Below are positions 56,188 through 64,000 of a stretch of DNA of 64,000 nt, in pieces. Both the position numbers and the translations under genes were made by a program. Positions within the stretch are counted from its first letter, which is position 1, and each line of letters starts with the position of its first letter. The notes under the pieces were generated by a model. It searched no databases, was not told the DNA's origin, and saw only the letters and a program-made list of their open reading frames with translations. Origin of the DNA: Geodermatophilus telluris (GTDB lineage Bacteria > Actinomycetota > Actinomycetes > Mycobacteriales > Geodermatophilaceae); the NCBI RefSeq assembly GCF_900102745.1, contig NZ_FMZF01000003.1, forward strand, positions 236,297-300,296, read 5' to 3'.

Positions 56188-57480
56188 GTGCCGGGCGACC
56201 CGGACAGCGCGCACCGCGCCTTCCGCGACAGGGAGGGCCGGGCCCCGGCGGTCGAGAGCGTCGGCGAGCGACTCCTGGGCACCCTGCTCGACCGGGCCCA
56301 CCTGATCCCGCCGCGACTGGTCGGCCCGCTCGTCGCGCAGGAGCTGCGGCGCGCGGGGGTCGAGGAGGTCGCGGTCCTCCTGCAGGACGTCGACCAGGTC
56401 GAGCTGCACCCGCTGACCGGCGCGGGGCTGTCCGGCGAGCCGGTGCCCATCGCCGACAGCCCGGCCGGCACGGCCTTCGCCACCGACGAGGCGGTCGACG
56501 AGCCCCTCGGCGACGGCGCGGTCCGGCTGCACCTGCCGGTGCTCGACGGCTCCGACCGGGTCGGCGTGCTGTCCCTGCTGCTGCGGCGGCCCACCGACGC
56601 CGACCGCCGGCTGGCCCAGCGCGCCGCCGGGCTGGTCGCCGACCTGCTGGTGACGAAGAACGCCTACACCGACACCTTCGCCCGGGTGCGCACGCGGCAG
56701 CCGATGACGCTGGCCGCGCAGCTGCAGTGGCAGAGCCTCCCGCCGCTGTCGATGACCACCCCGGACGTCGACCTCTCCGGCATCCTGGAGCCGGCCTACG
56801 AGGTGGGCGGCGACAGCTTCGACCACGCGCTCGACGACCACGTGCTGCACGTGGCCGTCTTCGACGCGATGGGCCACGGCCTGACCGCCGCCGCCATGGC
56901 CACCCTCGTGCTGGCCGGCTACCGGCACGGGCGGCGGCGCGACCTGACCCTGGCTGAGGTCTACCGGGAGATGGACCAGGTGGTCGGGCAGACCTTCCCC
57001 GGCCGCTTCGCCACCGGGCAGGTCGCCCGCCTGGACACCGAGACCGGGCAGCTGTGCTGGGTCAACGCCGGCCACCCCCCGGCGCTGTGGGTGCGCGGCT
57101 GCCGCGTGGTCGGGGAGCTGACCGGCCGCGCCAGCCGGCCGATCGGCTTCGGCGGCGAGGACCCCGAGGTGCACACCGTCGCGCTCGAGCCCGGCGACCG
57201 GGTGCTGTTCCTCACCGACGGCGTGGTCGAGGAGCGGCTGGAGGGCGGCGAGCAGTTCGGCGAGGCCAGGCTGCGGGAGCTGCTCGAGCAGACGGCCCGG
57301 GAGGGGCTGGCCGCGCCCGAGACGGTGCGCCGGCTCTCCCACGCGCTGATGGCGGCCCGCAGCGGCCGCACCAGCGACGACGCCACGCTGCTGCTCGTGG
57401 AGTGGAAGGGCCCGCCGCGCGACGACGAGCTGACCCCCGACGTCCCCGAGGCGACCCCCACCGGGTCGGTCAGCCGCTGA
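56188..57480 (+). CDS. SpoIIE/PP2C-type protein phosphatase
   Basis: From GTG 56188 the protein is 430 residues. A GAF-like N-terminal region (about 20-165; 'RAGVEEVAVLLQDVDQVELH') precedes a SpoIIE phosphatase domain: 'ILEPAYEVGGDSFDHALDDH' with the metal-binding Gly-Asp, 'AVFDAMGHGLTAAAMATLVL', 'WVNAGHPPALWVRG', 'LFLTDGVVEERLEGGEQFGE' and 'SGRTSDDATLLLVEW'. Such enzymes dephosphorylate STAS proteins in partner switching; the STAS protein at 28337 is one candidate substrate. A TTG at 56155, coupled to the upstream stop, is an alternative start. Confidence 0.85.
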   Translation: MPGDPDSAHRAFRDREGRAPAVESVGERLLGTLLDRAHLIPPRLVGPLVAQELRRAGVEEVAVLLQDVDQVELHPLTGAGLSGEPVPIADSPAGTAFATDEAVDEPLGDGAVRLHLPVLDGSDRVGVLSLLLRRPTDADRRLAQRAAGLVADLLVTKNAYTDTFARVRTRQPMTLAAQLQWQSLPPLSMTTPDVDLSGILEPAYEVGGDSFDHALDDHVLHVAVFDAMGHGLTAAAMATLVLAGYRHGRRRDLTLAEVYREMDQVVGQTFPGRFATGQVARLDTETGQLCWVNAGHPPALWVRGCRVVGELTGRASRPIGFGGEDPEVHTVALEPGDRVLFLTDGVVEERLEGGEQFGEARLRELLEQTAREGLAAPETVRRLSHALMAARSGRTSDDATLLLVEWKGPPRDDELTPDVPEATPTGSVSR

Positions 57481-57964
57481 CCCCCTCGGCCGGCGCGGCG
57501 GGCAGCACGACGATCCCGTCCCGGTCGGCGCACAGCCACTCGCCCTCGCGGAAGACCACGCCGGCGAAGACCACCGGCAGTCCCGCCTGGCCGGAGTGCA
57601 GACCCTTCACGCTGCGCCGCGGGTGGGTGCCCAGCGCCCGGACGCCGATCGGCTGGGCGTCGATCTCGTCGGCGTCCCGCACCGCTCCGTTGACCACCAC
57701 GCCGGCCCAGCCGTTCTCCGCGGCCGCGACGGCGAGGTTGCCGCCGAGGAGCGCGCAGCGCAGCGACCCGCCGCCGTCGACGACGAGCACCCTCCCCTCG
57801 CCCGGCTGCCCGACCGCGTCGCGGACCAGCGTGTTGTCCTCGAACACCTTCAGCGTGCGGATCGTCCCGCTGAACCCCGGGCGGCCGCCGAAGGCCGTGA
57901 AGCCCGCGTCGCACACCTGCGCCTCCGGGTGCTCGTCGCAGAGGTCGGTCGTGGCCCGGCTCAT
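57470..57964 (-). CDS. RraA-like / 4-hydroxy-4-methyl-2-oxoglutarate aldolase family protein
   Basis: The 164-residue protein has the RraA fold: 'ATTDLCDEHPEAQVCDAGFT', 'VFEDNTLVRDAVGQPGEGRV', 'LVVDGGGSLRCALLGGNLAV' and 'GVVVNGAVRDADEIDAQPIG', including the Arg-Asp pair for the divalent metal and oxo-acid. Members are either RNase E inhibitors or HMG/CHA aldolases with oxaloacetate decarboxylase activity. Next to hydroxy-acid dehydrogenase genes the aldolase role is at least as likely, but the RraA reading stands on length and motif. ATG 57964 overlaps the ABM stop. Confidence 0.8.
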   Translation of the reverse strand: MSRATTDLCDEHPEAQVCDAGFTAFGGRPGFSGTIRTLKVFEDNTLVRDAVGQPGEGRVLVVDGGGSLRCALLGGNLAVAAAENGWAGVVVNGAVRDADEIDAQPIGVRALGTHPRRSVKGLHSGQAGLPVVFAGVVFREGEWLCADRDGIVVLPAAPAEGVSG

Positions 57965-58320
57965 CGCTGCTCCTCCTCGTCGTCGTGCGCCTCCGGGAGC
58001 GCCTCCGCCCACGCCCCGACGCAGTGGCCGACCAGCACCCGGCCGGCCGTGCCGACCTCGCTGCCGGGCACCACCGTCCGCTCGGCGACCCGCTGCCAGG
58101 CGGCGGCGTGCGGCGTGTGCCCGTGTGCGGCGAACGCCGCGTCGTCGGCGTAGAGCCCGGAGACGACGAAGGCGTCGGGCTCGCCCGCCACCTCGCACAC
58201 CTCGACGCGCAGGCAGCCCGGCTCGTCGCGCACCGCCGCCTCCGCGGTGGCCGTGACGCCGGCGAGGAACTCCTCCCGGCGTCCCGCCCGGACCCGGACC
58301 CGCACCACCTGACTGAACAC
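57961..58320 (-). CDS. Antibiotic-biosynthesis-monooxygenase (ABM) domain protein
   Basis: The 119-residue ferredoxin-like protein reads 'FSQVVRVRVRAGRREEFLAG', 'AVRDEPGCLRVEVCEVAGEP' and 'LYADDAAFAAHGHTPHAAAW', typical of ABM/quinol monooxygenases (YgiN-like). It closely resembles the protein at 61843-62154. A long acidic tail ends 'HDDEEEQR'. It is coupled to the RraA-like gene (ATGA) and divergent from the GntR gene over a palindrome. Confidence 0.85.
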   Translation of the reverse strand: MFSQVVRVRVRAGRREEFLAGVTATAEAAVRDEPGCLRVEVCEVAGEPDAFVVSGLYADDAAFAAHGHTPHAAAWQRVAERTVVPGSEVGTAGRVLVGHCVGAWAEALPEAHDDEEEQR

Positions 58321-58340
58321 GGCCTCCCCCTCATCCGGGA

Positions 58341-58360
58341 CCCGAGGTTATAAGCTCGGG
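58341..58360. promoter_or_regulatory. Divergent promoter palindrome, candidate GntR operator
   Basis: CCCGAG-N8-CTCGGG with AT-rich centre GTTATAAG. TATAAG (plus) and TATAAC (minus) can serve as -10 elements for gntR and the ABM gene, so a regulator bound here would control both directions. Confidence 0.5.
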
Positions 58361-58429
58361 GACAGAGATGGCCAGTGCCCAGCCGAAGACGCAGCTCACG
58401 GGGCGGGTCGACGATGCAAGGAGGCCGCT

Positions 58430-59131
58430 GTGCCAACCGGTGAGGAGGGGCTCGCGACCAAGAGCCAGCGGGCGTACGCCCGCGTGCGGGCGATGGTGCT
58501 GTCCGGAGAGCTGGCGCCCGGGTCGGTCCTCAACCAGGCCGTCCTCGCCCGCGAGCTGGGGGTGAGCACCACGCCGCTGCGGGAGGCGCTGCGCCTGCTC
58601 CAGCAGCAGGGCCTGGTGGAGCTGGACGCGCACCGCGACGCCCGGGTCGCCCCGCTGGACGCCGCCGAGGCGCGCGACCTGCTGGAGGTGCGCGCGAGCC
58701 TGGACCCGCTGGCCGCCGGTCTGGCCGCGCAGCGCCGCACGGCCGAGGACCTGGCGCGGATGCGCGCGGCACTGGGCTCGCTCACCGCCCTGCACGCCGG
58801 TGCGTCCCCCGCCCAGCTCGACGGCCACCGCGCGTTCCACGCGGCGGTCTACCGCGCCTCGCACAACGCGCTGCTCGTCGAGGCGCTCGACGGGCTGTGG
58901 GACAAGACCGACCGCTACCGCCGGCACGCGCTCGCGGCCGGACGCAGCGACGAGGAGGTCGAGCAGCGCGCCGCAGAGCACCGTGCGCTGCTCGACGCGG
59001 TCTCCGACCGGGACGCCGGGGCGGCCACCGCGATCATGCGCGCGCACGTCGAGACCAGCCTCGGTGCCCGCTCGGCCGACCGGCTCGCCGCCGAGCAGCA
59101 CGGGTGGGCCGGCCACGGGGGACGGCGGTGA
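58430..59131 (+). CDS. GntR-family regulator (FadR/FCD subfamily)
   Basis: The 233-residue protein has a winged helix 'LNQAVLARELGVSTTPLREA' and 'LRLLQQQGLVELDAHRDARV', and an FCD effector domain with metal-ligand-like His residues in 'LDGHRAFHAAVYRASHNALL' and 'QRAAEHRALLDAVSDRDAGA'. FCD GntR proteins respond to carboxylic acids. GTG 58430 follows AGGAGG. Coupled to the MFS gene (GTGA). Confidence 0.9.
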   Translation: MPTGEEGLATKSQRAYARVRAMVLSGELAPGSVLNQAVLARELGVSTTPLREALRLLQQQGLVELDAHRDARVAPLDAAEARDLLEVRASLDPLAAGLAAQRRTAEDLARMRAALGSLTALHAGASPAQLDGHRAFHAAVYRASHNALLVEALDGLWDKTDRYRRHALAAGRSDEEVEQRAAEHRALLDAVSDRDAGAATAIMRAHVETSLGARSADRLAAEQHGWAGHGGRR

Positions 59132-60303
59132 GCGCCGGCGGCCGCCGCGCGCTGGCGCTGCTGCTGGCGCACTCCGCGCTCACGCAGGTGGTGACCTTCG
59201 TGCTCCGGCCGGCCTCGGCCTACCGCGCCCTCGAGCTCGACGTCCCCGCGGCCTGGCTGGGCGCGCTGACCGCCTCCTTCGCCGTCGTCCCGCTGCTGCT
59301 GGCCGTGCCCTCGGGACAGGCCACCGACCGCTTCGGCGAGCGGCGGGTGCTGCTCGCCGGTGCGGTCCTCGTGCTGGCGTCCGCGCTGCTGTTCACCACG
59401 GGACGCGGCGGTGCGGCCGGGCTGGTCGCGGCCAGCGTGGTGCTCGGCACCGGGCACCTGCTGTCGGTGGTCGGCCAGCAGGCCGCGGTGGCCAACACCG
59501 CCGGTCCCGGCCGCTTCGACACCGCCTTCGGCCACTACACGTTCGCCGCGTCCCTCGGCCAGGCGCTGGGACCGGCGCTCATCACGGCCGTCGGTGGCTC
59601 GGGCACCCTGCCCGACACCCGGCCGGTCTTCCTCGTCGCGGTCGGCGTGGCCGTCGCGCTGCTGGCCTGCACCGCGGTCCTCCGGCTGCCGGCCCGCGCC
59701 GCCGCCGCGGGCACCGCCGAGCGCGGCGGCATGAGCACCCTGCTGCGCCTGCCCGGCCTGCTGCGGGCCCTGACGGTGAGCTGCATCGTGCTGGCCGCCG
59801 TCGACATCACGCTGGTCTACCTGCCCGCGCTCGGCGCCGACCGCGGGCTGGCCGCGGGGTTCGTCGGCCTGCTGCTCACCGTGCGCGCCGGCGCGTCGAT
59901 GACGTCGCGGTTCTTCCTCGGCCGGCTCGTGGCGCTGCTGGGTCGCCGGCGGCTCATGCTCACCAGCGTGCTGCTGTCGGCCGCGTCCATGGCGGCCGTG
60001 GCGGCACCGGTGCCCGGGCCGGCCCTCGTGGTCCTCGTCGTCCTGCTGGGGCTGGGCCTGGGGGTCGGGCAGCCCCTGACCATGTCCTGGCTGGCCGAGG
60101 TCGCACCCGCGGGCCTGCGCGGCCGGGCGATGTCGCTGCGGCTGACCGGCAACCGGCTGGGTCAGGTCCTCGTGCCCAGCACCGTCGGCCTCATGGCCGC
60201 CGGCGTCGGCTCGGCCGGGGTGCTGTGGGCGACCGCCGGGGCGCTGGCCCTCGCCGGGGCCGCCGCCCGCCGGCTGGCGGTGGACGGCGGCACCGGCGCC
60301 TAG
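59128..60303 (+). CDS. MFS transporter
   Basis: The 391-residue protein has about 12 membrane helices and the MFS motif A-like 'PSGQATDRFGERRVLLAGAV'. 'GLGVGQPLTMSWLAEVAPAG' lies in the second half. It is coupled to the GntR gene and convergent with the dehydrogenase gene (4-bp overlap), so it probably moves a carboxylate used by this locus; direction and substrate are not visible. Confidence 0.85.
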   Translation: MSAGGRRALALLLAHSALTQVVTFVLRPASAYRALELDVPAAWLGALTASFAVVPLLLAVPSGQATDRFGERRVLLAGAVLVLASALLFTTGRGGAAGLVAASVVLGTGHLLSVVGQQAAVANTAGPGRFDTAFGHYTFAASLGQALGPALITAVGGSGTLPDTRPVFLVAVGVAVALLACTAVLRLPARAAAAGTAERGGMSTLLRLPGLLRALTVSCIVLAAVDITLVYLPALGADRGLAAGFVGLLLTVRAGASMTSRFFLGRLVALLGRRRLMLTSVLLSAASMAAVAAPVPGPALVVLVVLLGLGLGVGQPLTMSWLAEVAPAGLRGRAMSLRLTGNRLGQVLVPSTVGLMAAGVGSAGVLWATAGALALAGAAARRLAVDGGTGA

Positions 60304-61406
60304 CGTCCGGCGACCCGGTCCACCACGGCCGCGGCGAACTCCCCGGTCGAGGCGGTGCCGCCCAGGTCACGGGTGCACACGCCGTCGCTGACAGCGGCGC
60401 GGACGCCCTCCTCCACGCGCGCCGCGGCGTCGAGGGCCCGCTCGTCGCCGTGCCGCCGGCCCAGCCAGTCGAGCAGCATGCCCGCCGACAGGATCATCGC
60501 GACCGGGTTGGCCAACCCCCGTCCGGCGATGTCGGGCGCGGACCCGTGCGCGGCCTGGGCCATGCAGCGGTCGTCGGAGGCGTTGACGGACGGTGCGATG
60601 CCCAACGAGCCGGCCAGTTCGCCGGCCAGGTCGGACAGGATGTCGCCGAACATGTTCTCCGCGACGACGACGTCGAAGTCGTGCGCCCGGCGCAGCAGGT
60701 GCACGGTCATCGCGTCGATGTGGACGTCGTCGACGGCGACGTCCGGATAGCCCTCGGCCACCTCCAGGCACACCCGCTTGAACAACCCCGAGCTCAGCTG
60801 CAGCACGTTGGCCTTGTGCACGATGGTCACCCTGCGGCGGCGGCGCCGCGCCAGCTCGAAGGCCGCCCGCGCGATCCGCTCGACCGCGGGCCGGGTGAAC
60901 ACCCCCATGCAGACGGCGACGTCCGGCGTCGGCATGTACTCACCGGTGCCGGCGTGGGTGTTGCGGTCGGCGTAGAAGCCCTCGGTGTTCTCGCGGACCA
61001 CCACCAGGTCGGTGTCGGGCGCGATCGCCGTCCCGCCGCCGAGACCGCGGGCCGGGCGGACGTTGGCGTAGAGGTCGAAGTGCTTGCGGATGGCCCCGCT
61101 CGGGTTCAGCTGCGACCGGAAGGGCTCCGGGTACGCGGCGCTGTCGTGCGGGCCGAGCAGCCAGCCGTCCAGCCCGGCCAGCGCCTCCAGCGTGGCGGGC
61201 GGGATGGCGCTGCCGTGCTGCTCGATGGCCGAGGCGCCCAGGGGGAGCTCCTGCCAGTCGGCCGACGCGCTGCCGACGGCGGCCAGGGCGGCGTCGACCA
61301 CGCGCACGGCGGCGGGCACGATCTCCGGGCCGATGCCGTCGCCGAGCATCACGCCGAGGCGGTAGGAGCGCGGGGGTACCGGGTTCAACGTGACGACGGC
61401 GCTCAC
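60300..61406 (-). CDS. Isocitrate/isopropylmalate-family dehydrogenase (tartrate/D-malate dehydrogenase-like)
   Basis: The 368-residue beta-decarboxylating dehydrogenase has 'RLGVMLGDGIGPEIVPAAVR', 'DTDLVVVRENTEGFYADRNT', 'VTIVHKANVLQLSSGLFKRV', 'MFGDILSDLAGELAGSLGIA' and 'AAHGSAPDIAGRGLANPVAM'. The Lys, Tyr and Asp residues for Mg and substrate are present. Length and context fit tartrate/D-malate-type enzymes better than leucine biosynthesis. GTG 61406 overlaps the cupin stop. Confidence 0.85.
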   Translation of the reverse strand: MSAVVTLNPVPPRSYRLGVMLGDGIGPEIVPAAVRVVDAALAAVGSASADWQELPLGASAIEQHGSAIPPATLEALAGLDGWLLGPHDSAAYPEPFRSQLNPSGAIRKHFDLYANVRPARGLGGGTAIAPDTDLVVVRENTEGFYADRNTHAGTGEYMPTPDVAVCMGVFTRPAVERIARAAFELARRRRRRVTIVHKANVLQLSSGLFKRVCLEVAEGYPDVAVDDVHIDAMTVHLLRRAHDFDVVVAENMFGDILSDLAGELAGSLGIAPSVNASDDRCMAQAAHGSAPDIAGRGLANPVAMILSAGMLLDWLGRRHGDERALDAAARVEEGVRAAVSDGVCTRDLGGTASTGEFAAAVVDRVAGR

Positions 61407-61846
61407 GTCCTGCTCGCCCCCCGGTCGCTGTCCGACAGGTGCTCGACGGTCTCGCCCGTGGCCGTGATCGTCCGGGTGACGTCGCGGCCGCCGTAGACCC
61501 AGTAGATGGTCATCGAGCCCTCGCCCCGGTTCCGGAAGCAGTGCGGGACCCCGGCCGGCACCCAGGTCGCCTGGCCGGCGACGAGGTCGAACTCGTCGTC
61601 GCCGACGACCGCGGTGGCCTCGCCCGCGTGGACGAGGACGGTCTCCTCGACGTTGTGCGAGTGCAGCGGGATCCCGGTGCCCGGCGAGAAGACGGTCATC
61701 CCGGTGGTGACCCGGTTGCCCTCGCAGTTCCACCTCCCGACGAACGGGATGGTGACGACGCCGTTGCCGCGGTCGAAGCGCTCGATCTCCTCCGGCCGCA
61801 GGACCATCGACGGCGCCTGCGGCTGGGTGGGCGGCTGGGTGGTCAC
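61403..61846 (-). CDS. Cupin-domain protein
   Basis: The 147-residue single cupin has metal-binding 'GTGIPLHSHNVEETVLVHAG' (His-x-His...Glu) and 'TWVPAGVPHCFRNRGEGSMT' (third His). It may bind or isomerise a small acid. Stops and starts overlap on both sides (GTGA), so it is in one transcript with the dehydrogenase and the ABM protein. Confidence 0.85.
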   Translation of the reverse strand: MTTQPPTQPQAPSMVLRPEEIERFDRGNGVVTIPFVGRWNCEGNRVTTGMTVFSPGTGIPLHSHNVEETVLVHAGEATAVVGDDEFDLVAGQATWVPAGVPHCFRNRGEGSMTIYWVYGGRDVTRTITATGETVEHLSDSDRGASRT

Positions 61847-62154
61847 GCGGACTCCTCGGCGGTGTGGGTGACCAGCAGCGACCCGGGGGTGTTGACCTGG
61901 TGCGCGACGACCTGCTCGGCGACGGTGCGCCACCGCGCGAAGTGCGGCGACGCCTTGTGCGCGGCGAACGCCTCGGCGTCGGTGTAGAGCTCGTAGAGGA
62001 GGAAGCGGTTCTCGTCGCCCGCCACGGAGCAGACGTCGAACCGCAGACAGCCCGGCTCGTCCCGCACCGAGGACTCGGCGTTGGCCGCCATGCCGGCGAG
62101 GAACTCCTCGCGCCGGCCGGGCCGGACCTCCATCTGCACCACCAGGCTGAACAC
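61843..62154 (-). CDS. Antibiotic-biosynthesis-monooxygenase (ABM) domain protein, paralogue
   Basis: The 103-residue protein reads 'FSLVVQMEVRPGRREEFLAG', 'SVRDEPGCLRFDVCSVAGDE' and 'LYTDAEAFAAHKASPHFARW', clearly a paralogue of 57961-58320. It starts the minus-strand dehydrogenase operon, divergent from the Ldh-type gene across a GntR-type palindrome. Confidence 0.85.
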   Translation of the reverse strand: MFSLVVQMEVRPGRREEFLAGMAANAESSVRDEPGCLRFDVCSVAGDENRFLLYELYTDAEAFAAHKASPHFARWRTVAEQVVAHQVNTPGSLLVTHTAEESA

Positions 62155-62177
62155 GCGCCGTCCTCCCGTCGTCCCAA

Positions 62178-62201
62178 CTTGTATGCCAAACTGTATACAA
62201 G
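62178..62201. promoter_or_regulatory. GntR operator between divergent catabolic genes
   Basis: CTTGTAT-N10-ATACAAG, perfect 7-bp arms. AT-rich inverted repeats of this kind are used by FCD GntR proteins; the regulator encoded at 63289 is the likely ligand. The minus-strand ABM gene starts 24 bp away and the Ldh gene 30 bp away. Confidence 0.65.
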
Positions 62202-62230
62202 ACCTGCCGGACGAGCGGAAGAGGGACACG

Positions 62231-63292
62231 GTGATCGAGGAGCGGTACTCGCCGGACGCGCTGCGGACCTTCGGCAGCCAGGTGCTCGAGAGCCTCGGCG
62301 TGCCGGCCGCGGACGCCGCACTCGTGGCCGACAGCCTGGTCCAGGCCGACCTGTGGGGGCACGCCTCGCACGGCGTGCTGCGGCTGCCCTGGTACGCCGC
62401 CCGCCTGCGCAGCGGCGCGATGACGCCGGTCACCGCCCCCGTGGTGCTGGTCGACACCGGCCCTCTGGTGCTGCTCGACGGCCGCGACGGGATCGGCCAG
62501 GTCCTCACCGAGCGGGCCCGTGTGCTGGCGGTCGAGCGGGCCCGGACCCACGGCATCGGCGCGGTGGCCGTCCGGGACTCCAACCACTTCGGGACGGCGA
62601 TGTGGTTCACCCGCCGCGCCGCGCACGACGGCGTCGTCGCCGTCCTCACCACCAACGCGAGTCCGGCCATGGCCCCCTGGGGCGGGCGGGAGAAGCGGCT
62701 GGGGACCAACCCCTGGTCGATCGCGGCACCGGCGCCGGGCGGCCGGGTGGTCGCCGTCGACATCGCGAACACCGCGGTGGCCCGCGGCAAGATCTACCTG
62801 GCCCGCAACCGCGGCGAGCCGATCCCGGACGACTGGGCGCTCACCGCCGACGGCGCCCCGACCACCGATCCCGCGCAAGGGCTGCTCGGCGTCGTCCTGC
62901 CCATGGCCGGGCACAAGGGCTACGCGATCACGTTCCTCGTGGACGTGCTCTCCGGCGCGCTCACCGGCAGCGGCGTGGGCACCGAGGTGCACGGACCGTA
63001 CGAGCCGGAGGCGCGTAGCCGCGCCGGGCACCTGTTCCTCGCGATCGACCCGTCGGCCCTCGGCGACCGGGCAGACTACGACGCCCGGGTCCAGCGACTG
63101 ATCGACGAGGTGAAGGACGTGCCACTGGCGCAGGGGTTCGACGAGGTCTTCTACCCAGGCGAGGTCGAGGACCGGGCCGAGGCGGCGAACCTGGCCGCCG
63201 GCGGCGTGCAGCTGGCGACCGAGTCGCTGGCCGACCTGCGTCGGCTGGGCGCCGAGACCGGTGTGCCCCTCGACGCCCAGGGTGCGCGGTGA
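62231..63292 (+). CDS. Malate/L-lactate dehydrogenase family (Ldh2-type) oxidoreductase
   Basis: The 353-residue protein belongs to the YbiC/AllD/ComC family: 'DLWGHASHGVLRLPWYAARL', 'VAVRDSNHFGTAMWFTRRAA' (catalytic-type His), 'WGGREKRLGTNPWSIAAP', 'MAGHKGYAITFLVDVLSGAL'. Members oxidise malate, ureidoglycolate, sulfolactate or 2,3-diketogulonate with NAD(P). The exact substrate is unknown. GTG 62231 has GGAAGAGGGA upstream. Coupled to the following GntR gene. Confidence 0.88.
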   Translation: MIEERYSPDALRTFGSQVLESLGVPAADAALVADSLVQADLWGHASHGVLRLPWYAARLRSGAMTPVTAPVVLVDTGPLVLLDGRDGIGQVLTERARVLAVERARTHGIGAVAVRDSNHFGTAMWFTRRAAHDGVVAVLTTNASPAMAPWGGREKRLGTNPWSIAAPAPGGRVVAVDIANTAVARGKIYLARNRGEPIPDDWALTADGAPTTDPAQGLLGVVLPMAGHKGYAITFLVDVLSGALTGSGVGTEVHGPYEPEARSRAGHLFLAIDPSALGDRADYDARVQRLIDEVKDVPLAQGFDEVFYPGEVEDRAEAANLAAGGVQLATESLADLRRLGAETGVPLDAQGAR

Positions 63293-63984
63293 CCGACCTG
63301 GCCCCCAGCAAGGCCGACCAGGTCCACGCCCAGCTCAAGGAGGAGATCGAGCTGGGCGAGCTGGCACCGGGGGCGTCCCTGTCGGAGCTGTGGCTGGTCG
63401 AGCGCACCGGCGCCTCGCGGACCCCGGTCCGCGAGGCGCTGCGCCGGCTGGCCGCCGAGGGCCTGGTCGACCTGGCGCCCCGCCAGGGCGCCCGGGTCTC
63501 GCGGGTCTCGGCCCGCAGCGTCCGCGACCTCTTCGAGTTCCGCACGCTGCTCGAACCGGCCGCCGTCCGGCAGGCCACCGAGGCGGCGAGCGCCGATCCC
63601 GGCCTGCACCGGGAGTTCGCCGCGATGCGCGACGCGTTCGCGGGCACGCTGGACCAGGCGCCGTCGACGGCGCGGTCCCGGTCGTTCTACGAGCTGGCCG
63701 ACCGCTTCGACTGGGCGGTGGTCCGCGCGACCCGCAACGAGCACCTGCGGCGCACCATCGCCGAGCTGCGGCCGCACACCGCGCGGCTGCGCAACCTCTC
63801 GCACCTGGACCCGCAGCGGGTCGAGGTGTCCGTCGGCGAGCACCTGGCGGTCTGCGACGCGCTGCTGGCCGGGGACGCCGACGGCGCCGCCGCCGCCCTC
63901 ACCGAGCACCTGCGGAGGAGCCTGGAGACCATCTTCCGCAACCTGGCCGGGAGCCCCGGCGAGGACGTCGACCTGCTGGGTTAG
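63289..63984 (+). CDS. GntR-family regulator (FadR/FCD subfamily)
   Basis: The 231-residue protein has 'LSELWLVERTGASRTPVREA' and 'LRRLAAEGLVDLAPRQGARV' as the winged helix, and an FCD domain with 'RSFYELADRFDWAVVRATRN' and 'VSVGEHLAVCDALLAGDADG'. Its GTG overlaps the Ldh-type gene's stop, and the palindrome at 62178 is its probable operator. It resembles the GntR at 58430 in architecture but not closely in sequence. Confidence 0.9.
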   Translation: MTDLAPSKADQVHAQLKEEIELGELAPGASLSELWLVERTGASRTPVREALRRLAAEGLVDLAPRQGARVSRVSARSVRDLFEFRTLLEPAAVRQATEAASADPGLHREFAAMRDAFAGTLDQAPSTARSRSFYELADRFDWAVVRATRNEHLRRTIAELRPHTARLRNLSHLDPQRVEVSVGEHLAVCDALLAGDADGAAAALTEHLRRSLETIFRNLAGSPGEDVDLLG

Positions 63985-64000
63985 CGGCCCCCGTGCAGGG

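Noticed and set aside
1..64000. CRISPR arrays, prophage, integrase or transposase genes
   Set aside because: No regularly spaced repeats with unique spacers and no recognisable mobile-element proteins. The short tandem repeats at 34597 and 39648 have no spacers.
1..64000. tRNA, rRNA or riboswitch genes
   Set aside because: I found no cloverleaf with conserved T-loop bases and no known aptamer core in the intergenic regions. A covariance search would be needed for certainty.

Overview
The window is about 75% G+C, densely packed, rich in GTG starts and in 4-bp stop/start overlaps. It carries a SigB-type sigma factor, IdeR, ANTAR, DUF4192 and SpoIIE/STAS proteins. This points to a free-living actinobacterium; Geodermatophilaceae (Blastococcus, Geodermatophilus or Modestobacter) is my inference from gene content and style, not a proven assignment. 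I see no rRNA, tRNA, CRISPR array, integrase, transposase or prophage gene, so this looks like ordinary chromosome. Several short palindromic repeats are scattered through it.

Layout. 1-5000: a hybrid histidine kinase (cut by the window edge) with its OmpR-type regulator, a GAF-ANTAR protein, a decayed DNA-glycosylase fragment and an amidohydrolase. 4973-8838: an MFS exporter, an SDR, a CPBP protease, a hypothetical protein and D-aminoacyl-tRNA deacylase. 9075-16387: sigB, a GNAT/acyl-CoA-synthetase fusion (Pat-like) with the class I deacetylase AcuC, and ideR. 16512-20947: an S9 peptidase, a DUF4192 protein, a lipoprotein and a Dabb protein. 21020-25850: five overlapping genes (GT4, methyltransferase, toroid protein, two GT2) that look like one glycan pathway. 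26002-28798: a minus-strand run encoding a DksA-like zinc protein, a methyltransferase, a YibE/F membrane protein and a STAS protein. 28963-33716: hsp20-merR, then a copper operon csoR-copZ-secreted protein-copA.

34515-47448: DUF899, two small proteins and a TetR gene facing an 11-kb, almost gap-free operon. It encodes an amino-acid ABC importer, dimethylarginine hydrolase, acyl-CoA dehydrogenase, NDP-forming acyl-CoA ligase, a dienoyl-CoA-reductase-like SDR, an AruI-like ThDP decarboxylase, an amino-acid dehydrogenase and another SDR. I read it as a possible (methyl)arginine catabolic pathway. 47471-54881: a BlaI/M56 pair divergent from cydA-cydB-cydDC, with three near-identical BlaI-type operators in between, suggesting a zinc-protease signalling switch for cytochrome bd. 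54885-57480: small proteins, a papain-like amidase gene broken by a repeat, and a SpoIIE phosphatase. 57470-63984: two neighbouring GntR-controlled hydroxy-acid catabolic gene sets, each with a related ABM monooxygenase.

The least explained structure is a ~58-bp hairpin element present five times (10061, 14241, 19797, 26937, 55478). Its outer stems differ in sequence but stay paired in three copies. Four copies begin at, or within three bases of, a stop codon, and two lie inside coding sequence.
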